A stretch of 35,374 nucleotides of DNA from Hydrogenophaga sp. (GCF_030656115.1 NZ_JAUSOO010000136.1:1-35374); one strand, 5' to 3'. Positions 1-7,230 are shown, counted from the first letter of the stretch. The notes: generated by a model not told the origin, from the sequence alone. Numbers and translations are program-made.

Positions 1-273
1 TATCTGTCGTATTCGAGCCGGTATGCCGATCTGTTGTTCGAGTTGATCAGCCGGCGCCATGAGCACAAGAGCACGCTGATCACCACGAACAAGTCCTTTG
101 CCGAGTGGGGTGAGGTGTTCCCCAACGCGGCCTGCGTGGTCGCTCTCGTGGACCGCCTGGTTCACCACGCCGAGATTGTGGGCATCAAGGGACAGTCGTA
201 CCGCCACAAGGAGGCACAAGAACACGCCCGGGCACGCACGGCCAAGCGCAAGCCTTCAAAGGAGGCGATATGA
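1..273 (+). CDS. istB: IS21-family helper ATPase IstB, C-terminal part (5' end outside window)
   Basis: The reading frame is open from the first base and ends at 273, giving about 90 residues. The sequence has the typical IstB C-terminus: RYADLLFELISRR, then a threonine/asparagine sensor-like segment (STLITTNKSF), AEWGEVFPN, and a DRLVHHAEI stretch. IstB is the AAA+ helper of the IstA transposase and selects the target during transposition. The DnaA-like ATPase core with its Walker motifs is upstream of the window, so integrity cannot be judged. The stop overlaps the start of the next small ORF (ATGA). Confidence 0.9.
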   Translation, partial: YLSYSSRYADLLFELISRRHEHKSTLITTNKSFAEWGEVFPNAACVVALVDRLVHHAEIVGIKGQSYRHKEAQEHARARTAKRKPSKEAI

Positions 274-488
274 AACCGTGGCATCCGCCCTCAGGACTGC
301 GCCAAGGGCTGCCCTTCGCGGTGGACGACACCTGGACCCCGGAGCAGGCCTGGGCGGTGTTGGAGTTGCTGGATGATCTGCGCGATCGCGTCTGGACCCA
401 TTACGGCCTGGCGGTGCAGGAACTGCTGCGGGAGCAGCGTGTGACGCAAGAACCGTTGGACGACTTTGATCAGGACTTGCCGTTCTGA
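270..488 (+). CDS. Small IS21-associated accessory protein of unknown function (72 aa)
   Basis: The start ATG overlaps the istB stop codon (ATGA at 270-273), so the two are translationally coupled and belong to the same element. The product is a 72-residue acidic protein with a helical middle section (EQAWAVLELLDDLRDRVWTHYGLAVQELL) and an acidic tail ending DDFDQDLPF. A similar third small gene follows istB in some proteobacterial IS21 elements, from memory. No function is known to me and no domain is recognised. It is followed after 22 bp by the terminator that closes the element's operon. Confidence 0.65.
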   Translation: MKPWHPPSGLRQGLPFAVDDTWTPEQAWAVLELLDDLRDRVWTHYGLAVQELLREQRVTQEPLDDFDQDLPF

Positions 489-860
489 GCGCCAACGAAT
501 CTCCCACGCCAACGACAAGGGCCCCTGACGGGGCCCTTGTCGTTGTTGCATCCAGCACCGAAAGCCGCCGCCGCAATCCGCCACCAGAAATGGACACCAG
601 ATTGCGCCACCGTTTACCGCCGCCAGATTTACGCGGATTTAGACCGCCGCTAACACTGTTAAGGCTTGTGTGACACCTACCCATCCGCACAAGCGCTCGA
701 ACACCCTCACTGCTGTCGGGCAGGTGTTGCATAAGCCTCGAGGGAGGAAACCGCGGCGAGTGCCACGGTAATTTTCGAGAGCGGTAACTATGGCGATTGC
801 TCTACGCTCGCGCAAACCCAATGGATTCTTCTCACAGTTTGGGTTGATTCTAGTGATGCC
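489..860. other. No gene: IS21 right end followed by non-coding accessory DNA
   Basis: The first part (489-655) is the non-coding terminal zone of the IS21 element with its terminator and three CRCCAGA repeats. In 656-860 I see no convincing coding frame, RNA gene or repeat. The short open frames here overlap on both strands, have no ribosome binding site and resemble no family I know. Confidence 0.6.
511..548 (+). terminator. Strong intrinsic terminator at the end of the IS21 operon
   Basis: A perfect 15-bp stem (511-525 with 530-544) encloses a TGAC loop and is followed by a short T-containing tail. The stem is also preceded by complementary A residues, so it could act in both directions and shield the element from outside transcription. 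Confidence 0.8.
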
Positions 861-1262
861 TTAATCCGAAGCCATTCGAGTCTGTTCCAGTCCTTCTAGC
901 AGTGCGGATTCGTCGTTCAGACCACCTGCCCCAACCAGCCGTGTGACGATCTCCCGTTCAACCGCCCACTGGTACAAATGCAATGAACGGTAGACAGCGC
1001 TTTCACCGATCGTGAACTCAGCCTTGCTGTTTCTGTTGCCCGTGTGAAGAAGGAACAACAGCATCAAGGGTGCAGCAAGGTAGCTCGATCCGTGCTGATC
1101 ACCCTCGTTTTCTTCTAGCATCCTCAGATCCCTGGCAACGGAGATGAGAAAGTTCTCGGGCAGAGCCGAGGGTACCGCCGCTTGCGCGCTTTTCCCACGA
1201 AGGCACTCCGACAGTTGAGCCAGCTGTGTTGGTTCGGTTGGGCGAAGATCGTTCAGGTTCAT
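861..1262 (-). CDS. Hypothetical protein (133 aa), divergent from an XRE regulator
   Basis: I do not recognise this protein. The start at 1262 is chosen because AGAGG lies six bases upstream of that ATG. The longer frame up to 1361 would run through the presumed operator. The sequence looks soluble and helical (DLRPTEPTQLAQLSECLRG; LPENFLISVARDLRMLEE; AVYRSLHLYQWAVEREIVTRLV) and has no signal peptide or clear membrane segment. It is transcribed away from a small XRE-family repressor with an 85-bp shared control region carrying TGCACC half-sites, so co-regulation is likely. A toxin or host-interference role is possible but only guessed from context. Confidence 0.6.
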   Translation of the reverse strand: MNLNDLRPTEPTQLAQLSECLRGKSAQAAVPSALPENFLISVARDLRMLEENEGDQHGSSYLAAPLMLLFLLHTGNRNSKAEFTIGESAVYRSLHLYQWAVEREIVTRLVGAGGLNDESALLEGLEQTRMASD

Positions 1263-1283
1263 TGGGGCCTCTGGAGGACTGTG

Positions 1284-1318
1284 TGCACCACCAATTTTGC
1301 ACCATAAAAGCGGGTGCA
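1284..1318. promoter_or_regulatory. Candidate XRE operator: three TGCACC half-sites
   Basis: The divergent intergenic region contains TGCACC at 1284-1289 and 1298-1303 and its reverse complement GGTGCA at 1313-1318. The starts are spaced 14 and 15 bp apart, giving one inverted pair (6 bp arms, 9-bp spacer) and one direct pair. Such spacing suits dimers of a small HTH repressor controlling both divergent genes. No promoter hexamers could be assigned with confidence. Confidence 0.5.
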
Positions 1319-1348
1319 TAAAAGAGTGTGTCCCATGACATTCGTCCC

Positions 1349-1612
1349 ATGCGAAAACCACGGGACGAAGCGATTCTCAGCGCCTTGGCCAGCGAGATCA
1401 AAAGCCGTCGTCATGGTCTGGGCATCAGCCAAGACGAGCTGGCATTCCGGGCAGATCTGAGCCGGACGTTTGTGGGGAAGATGGAGCTGGCTCAGAGCCA
1501 ACCTGCCCTAAACGCCGTGTTTCACCTTGCAGAGGCGCTGGAGATTGATCCTGCCGAGTTCATTAAATCGATCTGGACTCGTGTGCAAAAGGAACGCAGG
1601 AAATCGGCGTGA
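1349..1612 (+). CDS. XRE-family helix-turn-helix transcriptional regulator (87 aa)
   Basis: This is a small single-domain DNA-binding protein of the Cro/C1 type. After a basic N-terminus, residues 15-72 form the HTH_3 domain: an EIKSRRHGLGISQDELA helix pair, a recognition segment (ADLSRTFVGKMELAQSQP), and the ALNAVFHLAEALEIDPAEF closing helices. The ATG at 1349 is preferred. A GTG at 1328 would add seven residues, and neither has a good ribosome binding site. The gene is divergent from the 133-aa hypothetical gene and probably represses both through the intervening half-sites. It resembles controller proteins of toxin-antitoxin, phage or restriction-modification modules, but no partner enzyme of those types is visible. 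Confidence 0.85.
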   Translation: MRKPRDEAILSALASEIKSRRHGLGISQDELAFRADLSRTFVGKMELAQSQPALNAVFHLAEALEIDPAEFIKSIWTRVQKERRKSA

Positions 1613-2086
1613 AGCCCACTTGGCTGCTCATTGGCGAGGTCAGAAGGTGCTTCGGAGCGCACGCTCGCGACCATCGATCATCAAGGTCGCTTTAAGGCTG
1701 GGAGCGGACTTTCAGCCTTCTCGCGCGACCTGCAGCTTCCGTAGGCTGATCATAGTCATTCGCGGTCTATTGTTTGGACGGCAACAACGCCAATACCAAG
1801 AGTTACACGCCGTCTGTCCTGAGTGGCGCCTCAGGCCTCGGAACCGGGAGCTCGACTGCACGGCTCGCAGCATAACGGATTGAACGACTACTTCTGCGTG
1901 CAACAATAGATGCATGTCGAACCAAAGCTGTCTCGAAGTCCACCAGAAAGAATATCTGAAAACTGACGTTTATTCGGCTGGGTTTCCAACACTGCAGCGT
2001 GACCTGAGGAACCACACTACTTATTTCGCCATGGGCTTAAACTTCAGGTTGCTTCGAGTATGTTGCTGAGAATTCAGGAGGAACGT
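1613..2086. other. Intergenic accessory DNA, no gene seen
   Basis: This 474-bp stretch separates the XRE gene from the TIR-like gene. Open frames on both strands are short, lack ribosome binding sites and do not resemble known proteins. The final bases carry the strong ribosome binding site of the next gene. No tRNA, insertion sequence end or obvious intrinsic terminator was found. It may be debris from earlier insertions, and the promoter of the TIR-like operon should lie near its right end. Confidence 0.5.
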
Positions 2087-2473
2087 ATGGCTAAGATAAG
2101 GGTATTCATCAGCTTCGACTATGACAATGATGCCCGACAAAAGGACTTGCTAGTTGGGCAGTCAAAGCACCCCGACACCGACTTTGAATTTGCTGACTGG
2201 TCTTCGAAAGAACACCTTACTGGCGACTGGAAGGCAAAGATCAAGGCGAAAATGGCCCAAGTCGACGTGGTTTGCGTCCTATGCGGTAAGCACATGTCTA
2301 CGGCAACGGGCGTCGCACACGAAGTCGCGATAGCCCAGGAAATCAACAAGCCGTACTTCTTCGTCGCCGCCTACCAGGACGGCTGCACCAAGCCATCGAC
2401 GGCGAAAGCAAGCGACAAGCTCTACACATGGACTTGGGAGAACCTAACGCTCCTCATCAAAGGCGCTCGCTAA
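2087..2473 (+). CDS. MTH538-type TIR-like domain protein (128 aa), candidate defence signalling enzyme
   Basis: The protein is a stand-alone TIR-like domain of the MTH538 group, the fold class used by the Thoeris protein ThsB. The sequence shows the first strand and loop (KIRVFISFDYDND, residues 3-15), the family's conserved DFEFADWSSKEHLTGDWK stretch (32-49), a second strand (VDVVCVLCGKH), and ATGVAHEVAIAQE (73-85), in which Glu79 is the likely counterpart of the TIR catalytic glutamate. The last part contains the KLYTWTWENL motif of this group. The start at 2087 has a perfect AGGAGG six bases upstream. The stop directly abuts the next start, so both form one operon. Synthesis of a NAD-derived signal is inferred from the family, not shown. 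Confidence 0.85.
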   Translation: MAKIRVFISFDYDNDARQKDLLVGQSKHPDTDFEFADWSSKEHLTGDWKAKIKAKMAQVDVVCVLCGKHMSTATGVAHEVAIAQEINKPYFFVAAYQDGCTKPSTAKASDKLYTWTWENLTLLIKGAR

Positions 2474-3025
2474 ATGGTCTCGCCACAGGTTGATCGAGCC
2501 GGCTTGTTCAACGAAATTGCTGAGGGCACGACCTACCCGCACAACGATAAGTGGTACAGCCATCTACTAGATCAATACAAGCTTTATGTCGAAATGGCTG
2601 ACCGCATCAGCCAGAGGCGCGCTACCGCCAATACCTACTTTCTCAGTCTGAATTCGGCAATTTTGGCTTTTGTTGGGTATCTCTCGGTGAAAGATACTGG
2701 CGAGTACAACTGGATGCTTGCCTGCGGTGGAGCGGCTCTTTCATGGCTCTGGCGAACCCTGATCATTTCTTATTCGAATCTCAATACCGCAAAGTTCAAG
2801 GTAATTCACCAGATTGAGAAGCGACTCCCCATCAGCCCCTACGAGGCAGAGTGGGACGCAATGGAGCGAGGAACAAACCCGGCTCTGTATAAGCCACTGA
2901 CTCACATCGAGCGCAATGTGCCACTGGTCTTCATGGCACTGCACATCATTGTCTTTGCGCGGATGTTCCCATGGTGTTGGCTTACTGTCTTACGCGAACC
3001 ACCTTGGCCAGGTTGTGGCTTCTGA
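2474..3025 (+). CDS. Small three-helix membrane protein coupled to the TIR-like gene (183 aa)
   Basis: Translation starts on the base after the TAA of the TIR-like gene, so expression is coupled. A soluble, helical N-terminus (residues 1-50, with YKLYVEMADRISQRRATAN) precedes two adjacent hydrophobic segments (about 53-72 and 79-99). A cytosolic-looking stretch with a KFKVIHQIEKRLPISPYEAEW core (107-127) follows, and then a third hydrophobic segment (about 149-172). Two closely spaced helices with short flanks are reminiscent of the SLATT-type 2TM effector families found beside nucleotide-signal enzymes, and homologues commonly sit next to MTH538 TIR-like genes, from memory. Effector activity on the membrane is inference. 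Confidence 0.75.
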   Translation: MVSPQVDRAGLFNEIAEGTTYPHNDKWYSHLLDQYKLYVEMADRISQRRATANTYFLSLNSAILAFVGYLSVKDTGEYNWMLACGGAALSWLWRTLIISYSNLNTAKFKVIHQIEKRLPISPYEAEWDAMERGTNPALYKPLTHIERNVPLVFMALHIIVFARMFPWCWLTVLREPPWPGCGF

Positions 3026-3278
3026 ATGAAAGCAGCCCATCCACATACGGACTGCAGAGGGGTTAGCGAAGTAATCGGCCCGCTCGCGCCGCAAATCGTT
3101 CCGAAGTCGCTCAAAAAAGTACATATAAATCAATTACTTAGGATGAGCGACTTGAGAGCGCTCACCGCGAGCAACGATGAAGGTACAGACCAAATGCCAC
3201 ACTATGCGCCGAAAGACAACCTCCCTCCGCGGTCCTGCCGCTGGTTCAGTTAAGTACTCAATCTAGTAAGTGACATAG

Positions 3279-6005
3279 ATGCGACACCCCGTCTTCTTCT
3301 CGTTCGCTGGCGATGCAATAGCGCTTGTCGAGCGCATCAGGTCCAAGTTTAGGGATGACCTCGTCTACGCCTATACCAGGACAGGTGTCGACGGGGACAG
3401 CTTCCCGGCAGAAATCCTATCGGAGCTGCGACAATGTCAGCTATTCGTTGTGTTCTGGAGCGCGGCGTATGTGGCTGGAGATCCGAGGCGTCCATGGTGT
3501 CGGCGGGAACTGCTGACCGCCTTGCGGCACCATAAACAGGATAGACTTCAACGGTTCTTGATCATCCAGGCAGACGGGACCCCCCTGGACCAAACGATCA
3601 CCGATCCTGAAACAGGGCTTGACGTGGATGCACTTGCAGCGTTTCGTCAGGAAGGCCGCGCATTCACTCACCCGGTCCGAGATCGAACGATTGAGCAGCG
3701 CCTATCGATGGAGTTGGCGAAGATTGATCAATCGGACCATCCGCTGCTCCCTCGGGCTGAGCTTCAAGAGTTGTTGCGCAAGGCATTGAAAACTGGCGAC
3801 GTTTATACCAAGGCCCCGATCACGTTCGTCTCCGGCTTTCACGGATCTGGGCGACGCACTCTAGTTCGTCTCATTACGCAAAGCGAGTATCGGCACCTGA
3901 CGGAATACCCCATCAGTCTGGACAGTGTCGACGGACCCGAGGATTTACTGCAGTTGATCTGGGGCGACGTGTTGCACAAGTCGATAGCCGAGCGGCGAGA
4001 AATGATGCAGGATGTTCAGCAGAATCCTTTGGCGTTGCGTAGGTACTACGCTCAACTTGGGATGCTGTTGGCCACCAATCGATGCTTTGTGGTCGTGTCG
4101 AAGGACGATTCGACCGACGTAACCGAAGTAATGCCATTTTGGGCCGCGGAGTATCTGGGCTTGATTCGTTCGGCTGTTCAGCCGTTGATCTTCTGCACTA
4201 TTGGGCGACCGCTTCCAGAGTTCATGGTGCGAGCGATACCAAGCGCAGGCCACATTGCCGTGCCAACACTCGAAGAGAGCGAAAGCACTGAATTAGCTAA
4301 TCGCGTGATAGCGGCGGTCGATCCTGCGCGAGTGGCTCGGTGGCGTCAGCATATACCGGAGATTATCGCGGGCGGTGCTAACAATGCGAAGCTGATAGTT
4401 GACATTGTCAGAGTCGCCGCACGAAGGGCGTCGCTGGATTTCCTCTCGCGCGACATCGCCGTCGAGGTCGAGCGCTTTGACCAGCGCGTACAAGCGGTTG
4501 TTCAGTGGGCTTGGCAATCCATATCGGATGACAACGCAGCGATCCAGTTGCTGGATGTGGTAAACCTTCTAGGTGTTGCTCATATCGACGCGTTGAGTGA
4601 GATCTTCGGGAATTCACAGGTGAGTATCGGCGACTCGCTATATCGCCTGATGGAGGTAGGCTTGGTAGAGCATCTATCTGAGTCAACCTACAGAGTTCCT
4701 CGGGCGCTCGCGAGGAAGCTGAATCTTCACTTCGCGGGTGCGCTGCCGCGTCGTCAGTCCATGGACCTGATCCGGCGCTACGCACGAGCGGTAGAAGTTG
4801 GGCGTGACGAAGACTACAGCGCAGTTGTGCTGAACAACCGGTTGCAGGCAAAACTTGCGACAGACACCGATATCGGCGCAGACGACGTCGTTTTCGTAAC
4901 TGCTGCACTGTTGTTCAAAGCGGGATGGCAGAGATACAGACTTGGCCAAACTAGTTCCGCTCTTCCACTGCTTAGGCGCGCGTTTGGTGCGATCGAGCGT
5001 GTGCGAGATGACTCGACGAAGCTCGAGATTGCCAGATACTTCGGTCTGGCAGCGGCGCGCGAGCAATCGGATGACGATGTTGCTTCCGCAGTCCGATACC
5101 TAGGTCATGCATCCAATTTTCATTTTCGCTACGAGGCGAAGGTGAAGGCAATGGCGCTCTTTGTTCAGGGCTTTGCCTACAAGTGCAAGTCGCAGTACCA
5201 GCTTGCGCTGCCGAAGTATGAACAAGCTCTTGATCAGTTGCCCGGGGAAGGTCGCACTGAACATCAAAGGTCTCAGATGTTGAACGAGGCCGTGCAGTGC
5301 ATGCTACGCATTGAGCCAACCAATTATGTGCGTGCTTTGGAGTTCGCCAGGTGCTCAGTTGCGTTACGCGAGAATCCGAACAACATCGATGTGCTGCTGC
5401 GCGCTCTGCTGGCGAGGACGTACTTTGATCAATCCACCCCCACAGCTGAGGTTTCTCAGAACCTTGCGGACCTCGACCGCTGGGAATCGGTTCTGAAGAC
5501 TAAGAGTGCAATCGGCGGGCTGAGCTTCTATGCGCGTCGTCGTATTGATCGACTGGAAGCTGAAGCCGTCGATGCTGTGCTTGTGGCCGAACAGGAGTTT
5601 CCCAGTCTGGATTTGCGGTCAGTTGTTGCTGTTTGCGATGAGGCATTCCAAGCCTATCAGGATGACGCGCTCCTTTGGAGGAAGTGGGACCTGATGCTAC
5701 TCAACGAAATAGAGCGCGACTGGAAGGGCCTGCACGCCGAGGCAAGTCAGTACCTCGATCGGGGTGCGCCAAACAAGATAGCTCGGGGAAATGCCGCGCG
5801 AATCAAGATTCTTACCTTTGACCTTGCAGACGAAGTCGAAAGGCGTGCCGCCTATGCTGATCTTGAGCGATACCGTTCTGATGGGACGCTGCCACGATCA
5901 GTCGTGGGCGACATCAAGCATCATCTCGACCTCAGTGCCGATGGCTCCGGTCGGGTGCTTGGGAAACTTGTGAAGTATGGTGGCCGCAGCTATTGGGAAG
6001 ACTGA
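3279..6005 (+). CDS. TIR domain / STAND-like P-loop / helical-repeat protein (908 aa), candidate NLR-like defence protein
   Basis: Residues 1-145 form a TIR domain: HPVFFSFAGDA at the start, then FPAEILSELRQCQLFVVFWSAAYV, and WCRREL with Glu77 at the position of the NADase catalytic glutamate. A nucleotide-binding region follows (about 160-400) with a P-loop-like GFHGSGRRTL at 186-195 and a Walker-B-like CFVVVSKDD at 269-277. A winged-helix-like section lies at about 415-490, and an all-helical, TPR-like region (about 500-880) probably senses the trigger. This is the architecture of NLR-like bacterial STAND defence proteins. The canonical P-loop Lys and first Thr/Ser are both Arg, so ATP use may be altered. 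It is a single-gene unit behind 253 bp of non-coding DNA. The ATG at 3279 has only a weak ribosome binding site. Confidence 0.8.
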   Translation: MRHPVFFSFAGDAIALVERIRSKFRDDLVYAYTRTGVDGDSFPAEILSELRQCQLFVVFWSAAYVAGDPRRPWCRRELLTALRHHKQDRLQRFLIIQADGTPLDQTITDPETGLDVDALAAFRQEGRAFTHPVRDRTIEQRLSMELAKIDQSDHPLLPRAELQELLRKALKTGDVYTKAPITFVSGFHGSGRRTLVRLITQSEYRHLTEYPISLDSVDGPEDLLQLIWGDVLHKSIAERREMMQDVQQNPLALRRYYAQLGMLLATNRCFVVVSKDDSTDVTEVMPFWAAEYLGLIRSAVQPLIFCTIGRPLPEFMVRAIPSAGHIAVPTLEESESTELANRVIAAVDPARVARWRQHIPEIIAGGANNAKLIVDIVRVAARRASLDFLSRDIAVEVERFDQRVQAVVQWAWQSISDDNAAIQLLDVVNLLGVAHIDALSEIFGNSQVSIGDSLYRLMEVGLVEHLSESTYRVPRALARKLNLHFAGALPRRQSMDLIRRYARAVEVGRDEDYSAVVLNNRLQAKLATDTDIGADDVVFVTAALLFKAGWQRYRLGQTSSALPLLRRAFGAIERVRDDSTKLEIARYFGLAAAREQSDDDVASAVRYLGHASNFHFRYEAKVKAMALFVQGFAYKCKSQYQLALPKYEQALDQLPGEGRTEHQRSQMLNEAVQCMLRIEPTNYVRALEFARCSVALRENPNNIDVLLRALLARTYFDQSTPTAEVSQNLADLDRWESVLKTKSAIGGLSFYARRRIDRLEAEAVDAVLVAEQEFPSLDLRSVVAVCDEAFQAYQDDALLWRKWDLMLLNEIERDWKGLHAEASQYLDRGAPNKIARGNAARIKILTFDLADEVERRAAYADLERYRSDGTLPRSVVGDIKHHLDLSADGSGRVLGKLVKYGGRSYWED

Positions 6006-6073
6006 TGTCGTACGAGTAGCTCCAAGACGAGCAACATTGTTGGCGGAACGGTATCTCGTGTGAGGGCCAAGGA

Positions 6074-6095
6074 AGGTTTGCAAAAACCTATTTTT
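6074..6095 (+). terminator. Probable intrinsic terminator after the TIR-STAND gene
   Basis: A six-base-pair stem (AGGTTT with AAACCT) around a GCAA loop is followed by ATTTTT. It lies 69 bp beyond the stop codon and would end the TIR-STAND transcript before the insertion sequence. The stem is weak in GC. Confidence 0.5.
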
Positions 6096-6112
6096 CAGAG
6101 ATTTTGCGCATG

Positions 6113-6151
6113 CAATTAATTGATTTATATAGATCAAAAATTTATAAATCA
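6113..6151. repeat. AT-rich palindrome and inverted repeat beside the IS element
   Basis: CAATTAATTG (6113-6122) is a perfect 10-bp palindrome. It overlaps a 9-bp inverted repeat, TGATTTATA (6121-6129) with TATAAATCA (6143-6151), around a 13-bp spacer. The tract is much richer in AT than anything else in the window and lies just outside the left end of the IS5-family element. It may be a protein-binding site or simply an insertion-prone AT-rich spot. Confidence 0.5.
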
Positions 6152-6168
6152 GGGTTTTGCAGAGACTC

Positions 6169-7221
6169 GGCTTTGTTGCACAACTCAAAATGGAACGAGC
6201 TAACCCCAACCCCAACCCCAGACGCAGCTATGCCATGGCGACCACGGGCACCGTTGTTGGGCGCCCGAGTTGCGTAAAGCGGTTGAGCAGCGCTACCCGC
6301 ACATGCAACTCCGCCACCTGCCGCTCGAACGTGCGTGCCATGACCCGCTCGCCCAGGCGCTTGAAGCAGTGCATCTTGGTTTCCACCAGGCTTCTGCGGT
6401 GGTAGCCGCTCCACTTCTTCCATATGGCCCACCCCAGCCGGCTACATGCTTTGAGCGCCTCGTTGCGCACACTCGCCCCCATGAAGGTCGCCTTCCAAGG
6501 CTTGCCGTTCTTGCGCGGTGGGACAACCGCCTGCGCGCCTCTGTGGGCAATCGCCGCATGGCACGCCCGGGTGTCGTAGGCCCCGTCTGCGCTGACACTC
6601 GCTACCGCTTCGTCGGGCGGTATCTGAGCCAGCAGCTCGGGCAGCATCGGCGCGTCGCCCACACCGTTGTCGGTGACCTCAATGGCCCGAATCTCCAACG
6701 TGTGGGCGTCAATGCCCAGGTGCACCTTGCGCCACTGCCGCCGGTACTCGGCCCCGTGTTTTTTGCGCTTCCATTCACCCTCGCCCAGGAACTTGATCCC
6801 GGTGCTGTCCACCAGCAAGTCCAGCGCGGTGGTGCTGGCCCAGTAGGGCAGTTGCACCCGCAGCGTCTTCTGGCGCCGGCTTACGGTGCTGTAGTCGGGC
6901 ACGCTCCAGTCCAGATTCGCCAGGCGCAACAGGCTTTGAACCATACCCAGGCTCTGGCGCAGCGCCAGGCCGAACAGGCACTTGATGCTCAGGCAGAACT
7001 GGATGGCTGCCTCGGAGAAGATTCGCTGGCGTCCTCGCTTGCCACTGGCCGGGGCGTACCACCGCATGTCTTTGTTCAGCCAGATCGTCAACGACCCTCG
7101 GGCCTTGAGTGCGGCGTTGTACGCGGCCCAGTTGGTGGTCTTGTAGCGAGCCTTGGCGCTCTTGGGTTCGGTCATGGGTGGAGGTTACCAGTACGGTTGG
7201 GCAGCTTTGTGCAACAGAGCC
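6169..7221 (-). mobile_element. IS5-family (IS903-like) insertion sequence, apparently complete
   Basis: The ends are imperfect inverted repeats: GGCTTTGTTGCACAA at 6169-6183 and, read on the other strand from 7221, GGCTCTGTTGCACAA. IS903-group elements begin with the closely similar GGCTTTGTTG. One intact transposase gene fills the interior on the minus strand. IS903-type elements normally make a 9-bp target duplication, but the flanks (6160-6168 and 7222-7230) do not match, suggesting a later deletion or recombination on one side. Confidence 0.85.
6228..7175 (-). CDS. IS5-family transposase (315 aa)
   Basis: This DDE transposase is full length and uninterrupted. The N-terminal half has the IS903-type pattern (RGRQRIFSEAAIQFCLSIK, then SLLRLANLDWSVPDYSTVSRR). 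The catalytic core shows the first Asp in LDLLVDSTGIK, the second Asp in VSADGAYDTRA, and the Glu in RRSLVETKMHCFKRLG, followed by the usual arginine-rich end. It should catalyse cut-and-paste movement of the element between its terminal repeats. There is no clear ribosome binding site before the ATG at 7175, as is common for weakly expressed transposases. The three GGGG tracts just downstream (6202-6220) lie in the untranslated end of its transcript. Confidence 0.95.
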   Translation of the reverse strand: MTEPKSAKARYKTTNWAAYNAALKARGSLTIWLNKDMRWYAPASGKRGRQRIFSEAAIQFCLSIKCLFGLALRQSLGMVQSLLRLANLDWSVPDYSTVSRRQKTLRVQLPYWASTTALDLLVDSTGIKFLGEGEWKRKKHGAEYRRQWRKVHLGIDAHTLEIRAIEVTDNGVGDAPMLPELLAQIPPDEAVASVSADGAYDTRACHAAIAHRGAQAVVPPRKNGKPWKATFMGASVRNEALKACSRLGWAIWKKWSGYHRRSLVETKMHCFKRLGERVMARTFERQVAELHVRVALLNRFTQLGRPTTVPVVAMA

Positions 7222-7230
7222 CCTCCTATT

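Larger units (their letters stand above)
1..655 (+). mobile_element. IS21-family insertion sequence, right part (left part outside window)
   Basis: The segment contains the C-terminal part of IstB, a short accessory ORF, a strong terminator and a GC-rich terminal zone. IS21-family elements end in TG...CA with several degenerate repeats bound by the transposase. Here the motif CRCCAGA occurs three times (582-588, 595-601, 621-627), and the last plausible CA dinucleotide is at 654-655, after which the sequence character changes. The right boundary is inferred from these repeats, because the other end and any target duplication lie outside the window. Confidence 0.75.

Noticed and set aside
1527..1883. 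118-aa frame downstream of the XRE gene
   Set aside because: It overlaps the XRE gene in another frame, is arginine/serine-rich without pattern, and has no ribosome binding site.
3026..3253. Possible 75-aa gene starting right after the stop of the membrane protein gene
   Set aside because: The start abuts the upstream stop, but the product is of mixed, low-complexity character with no recognisable fold. It has no own ribosome binding site and probably arises by chance in the leader of the TIR-STAND gene.
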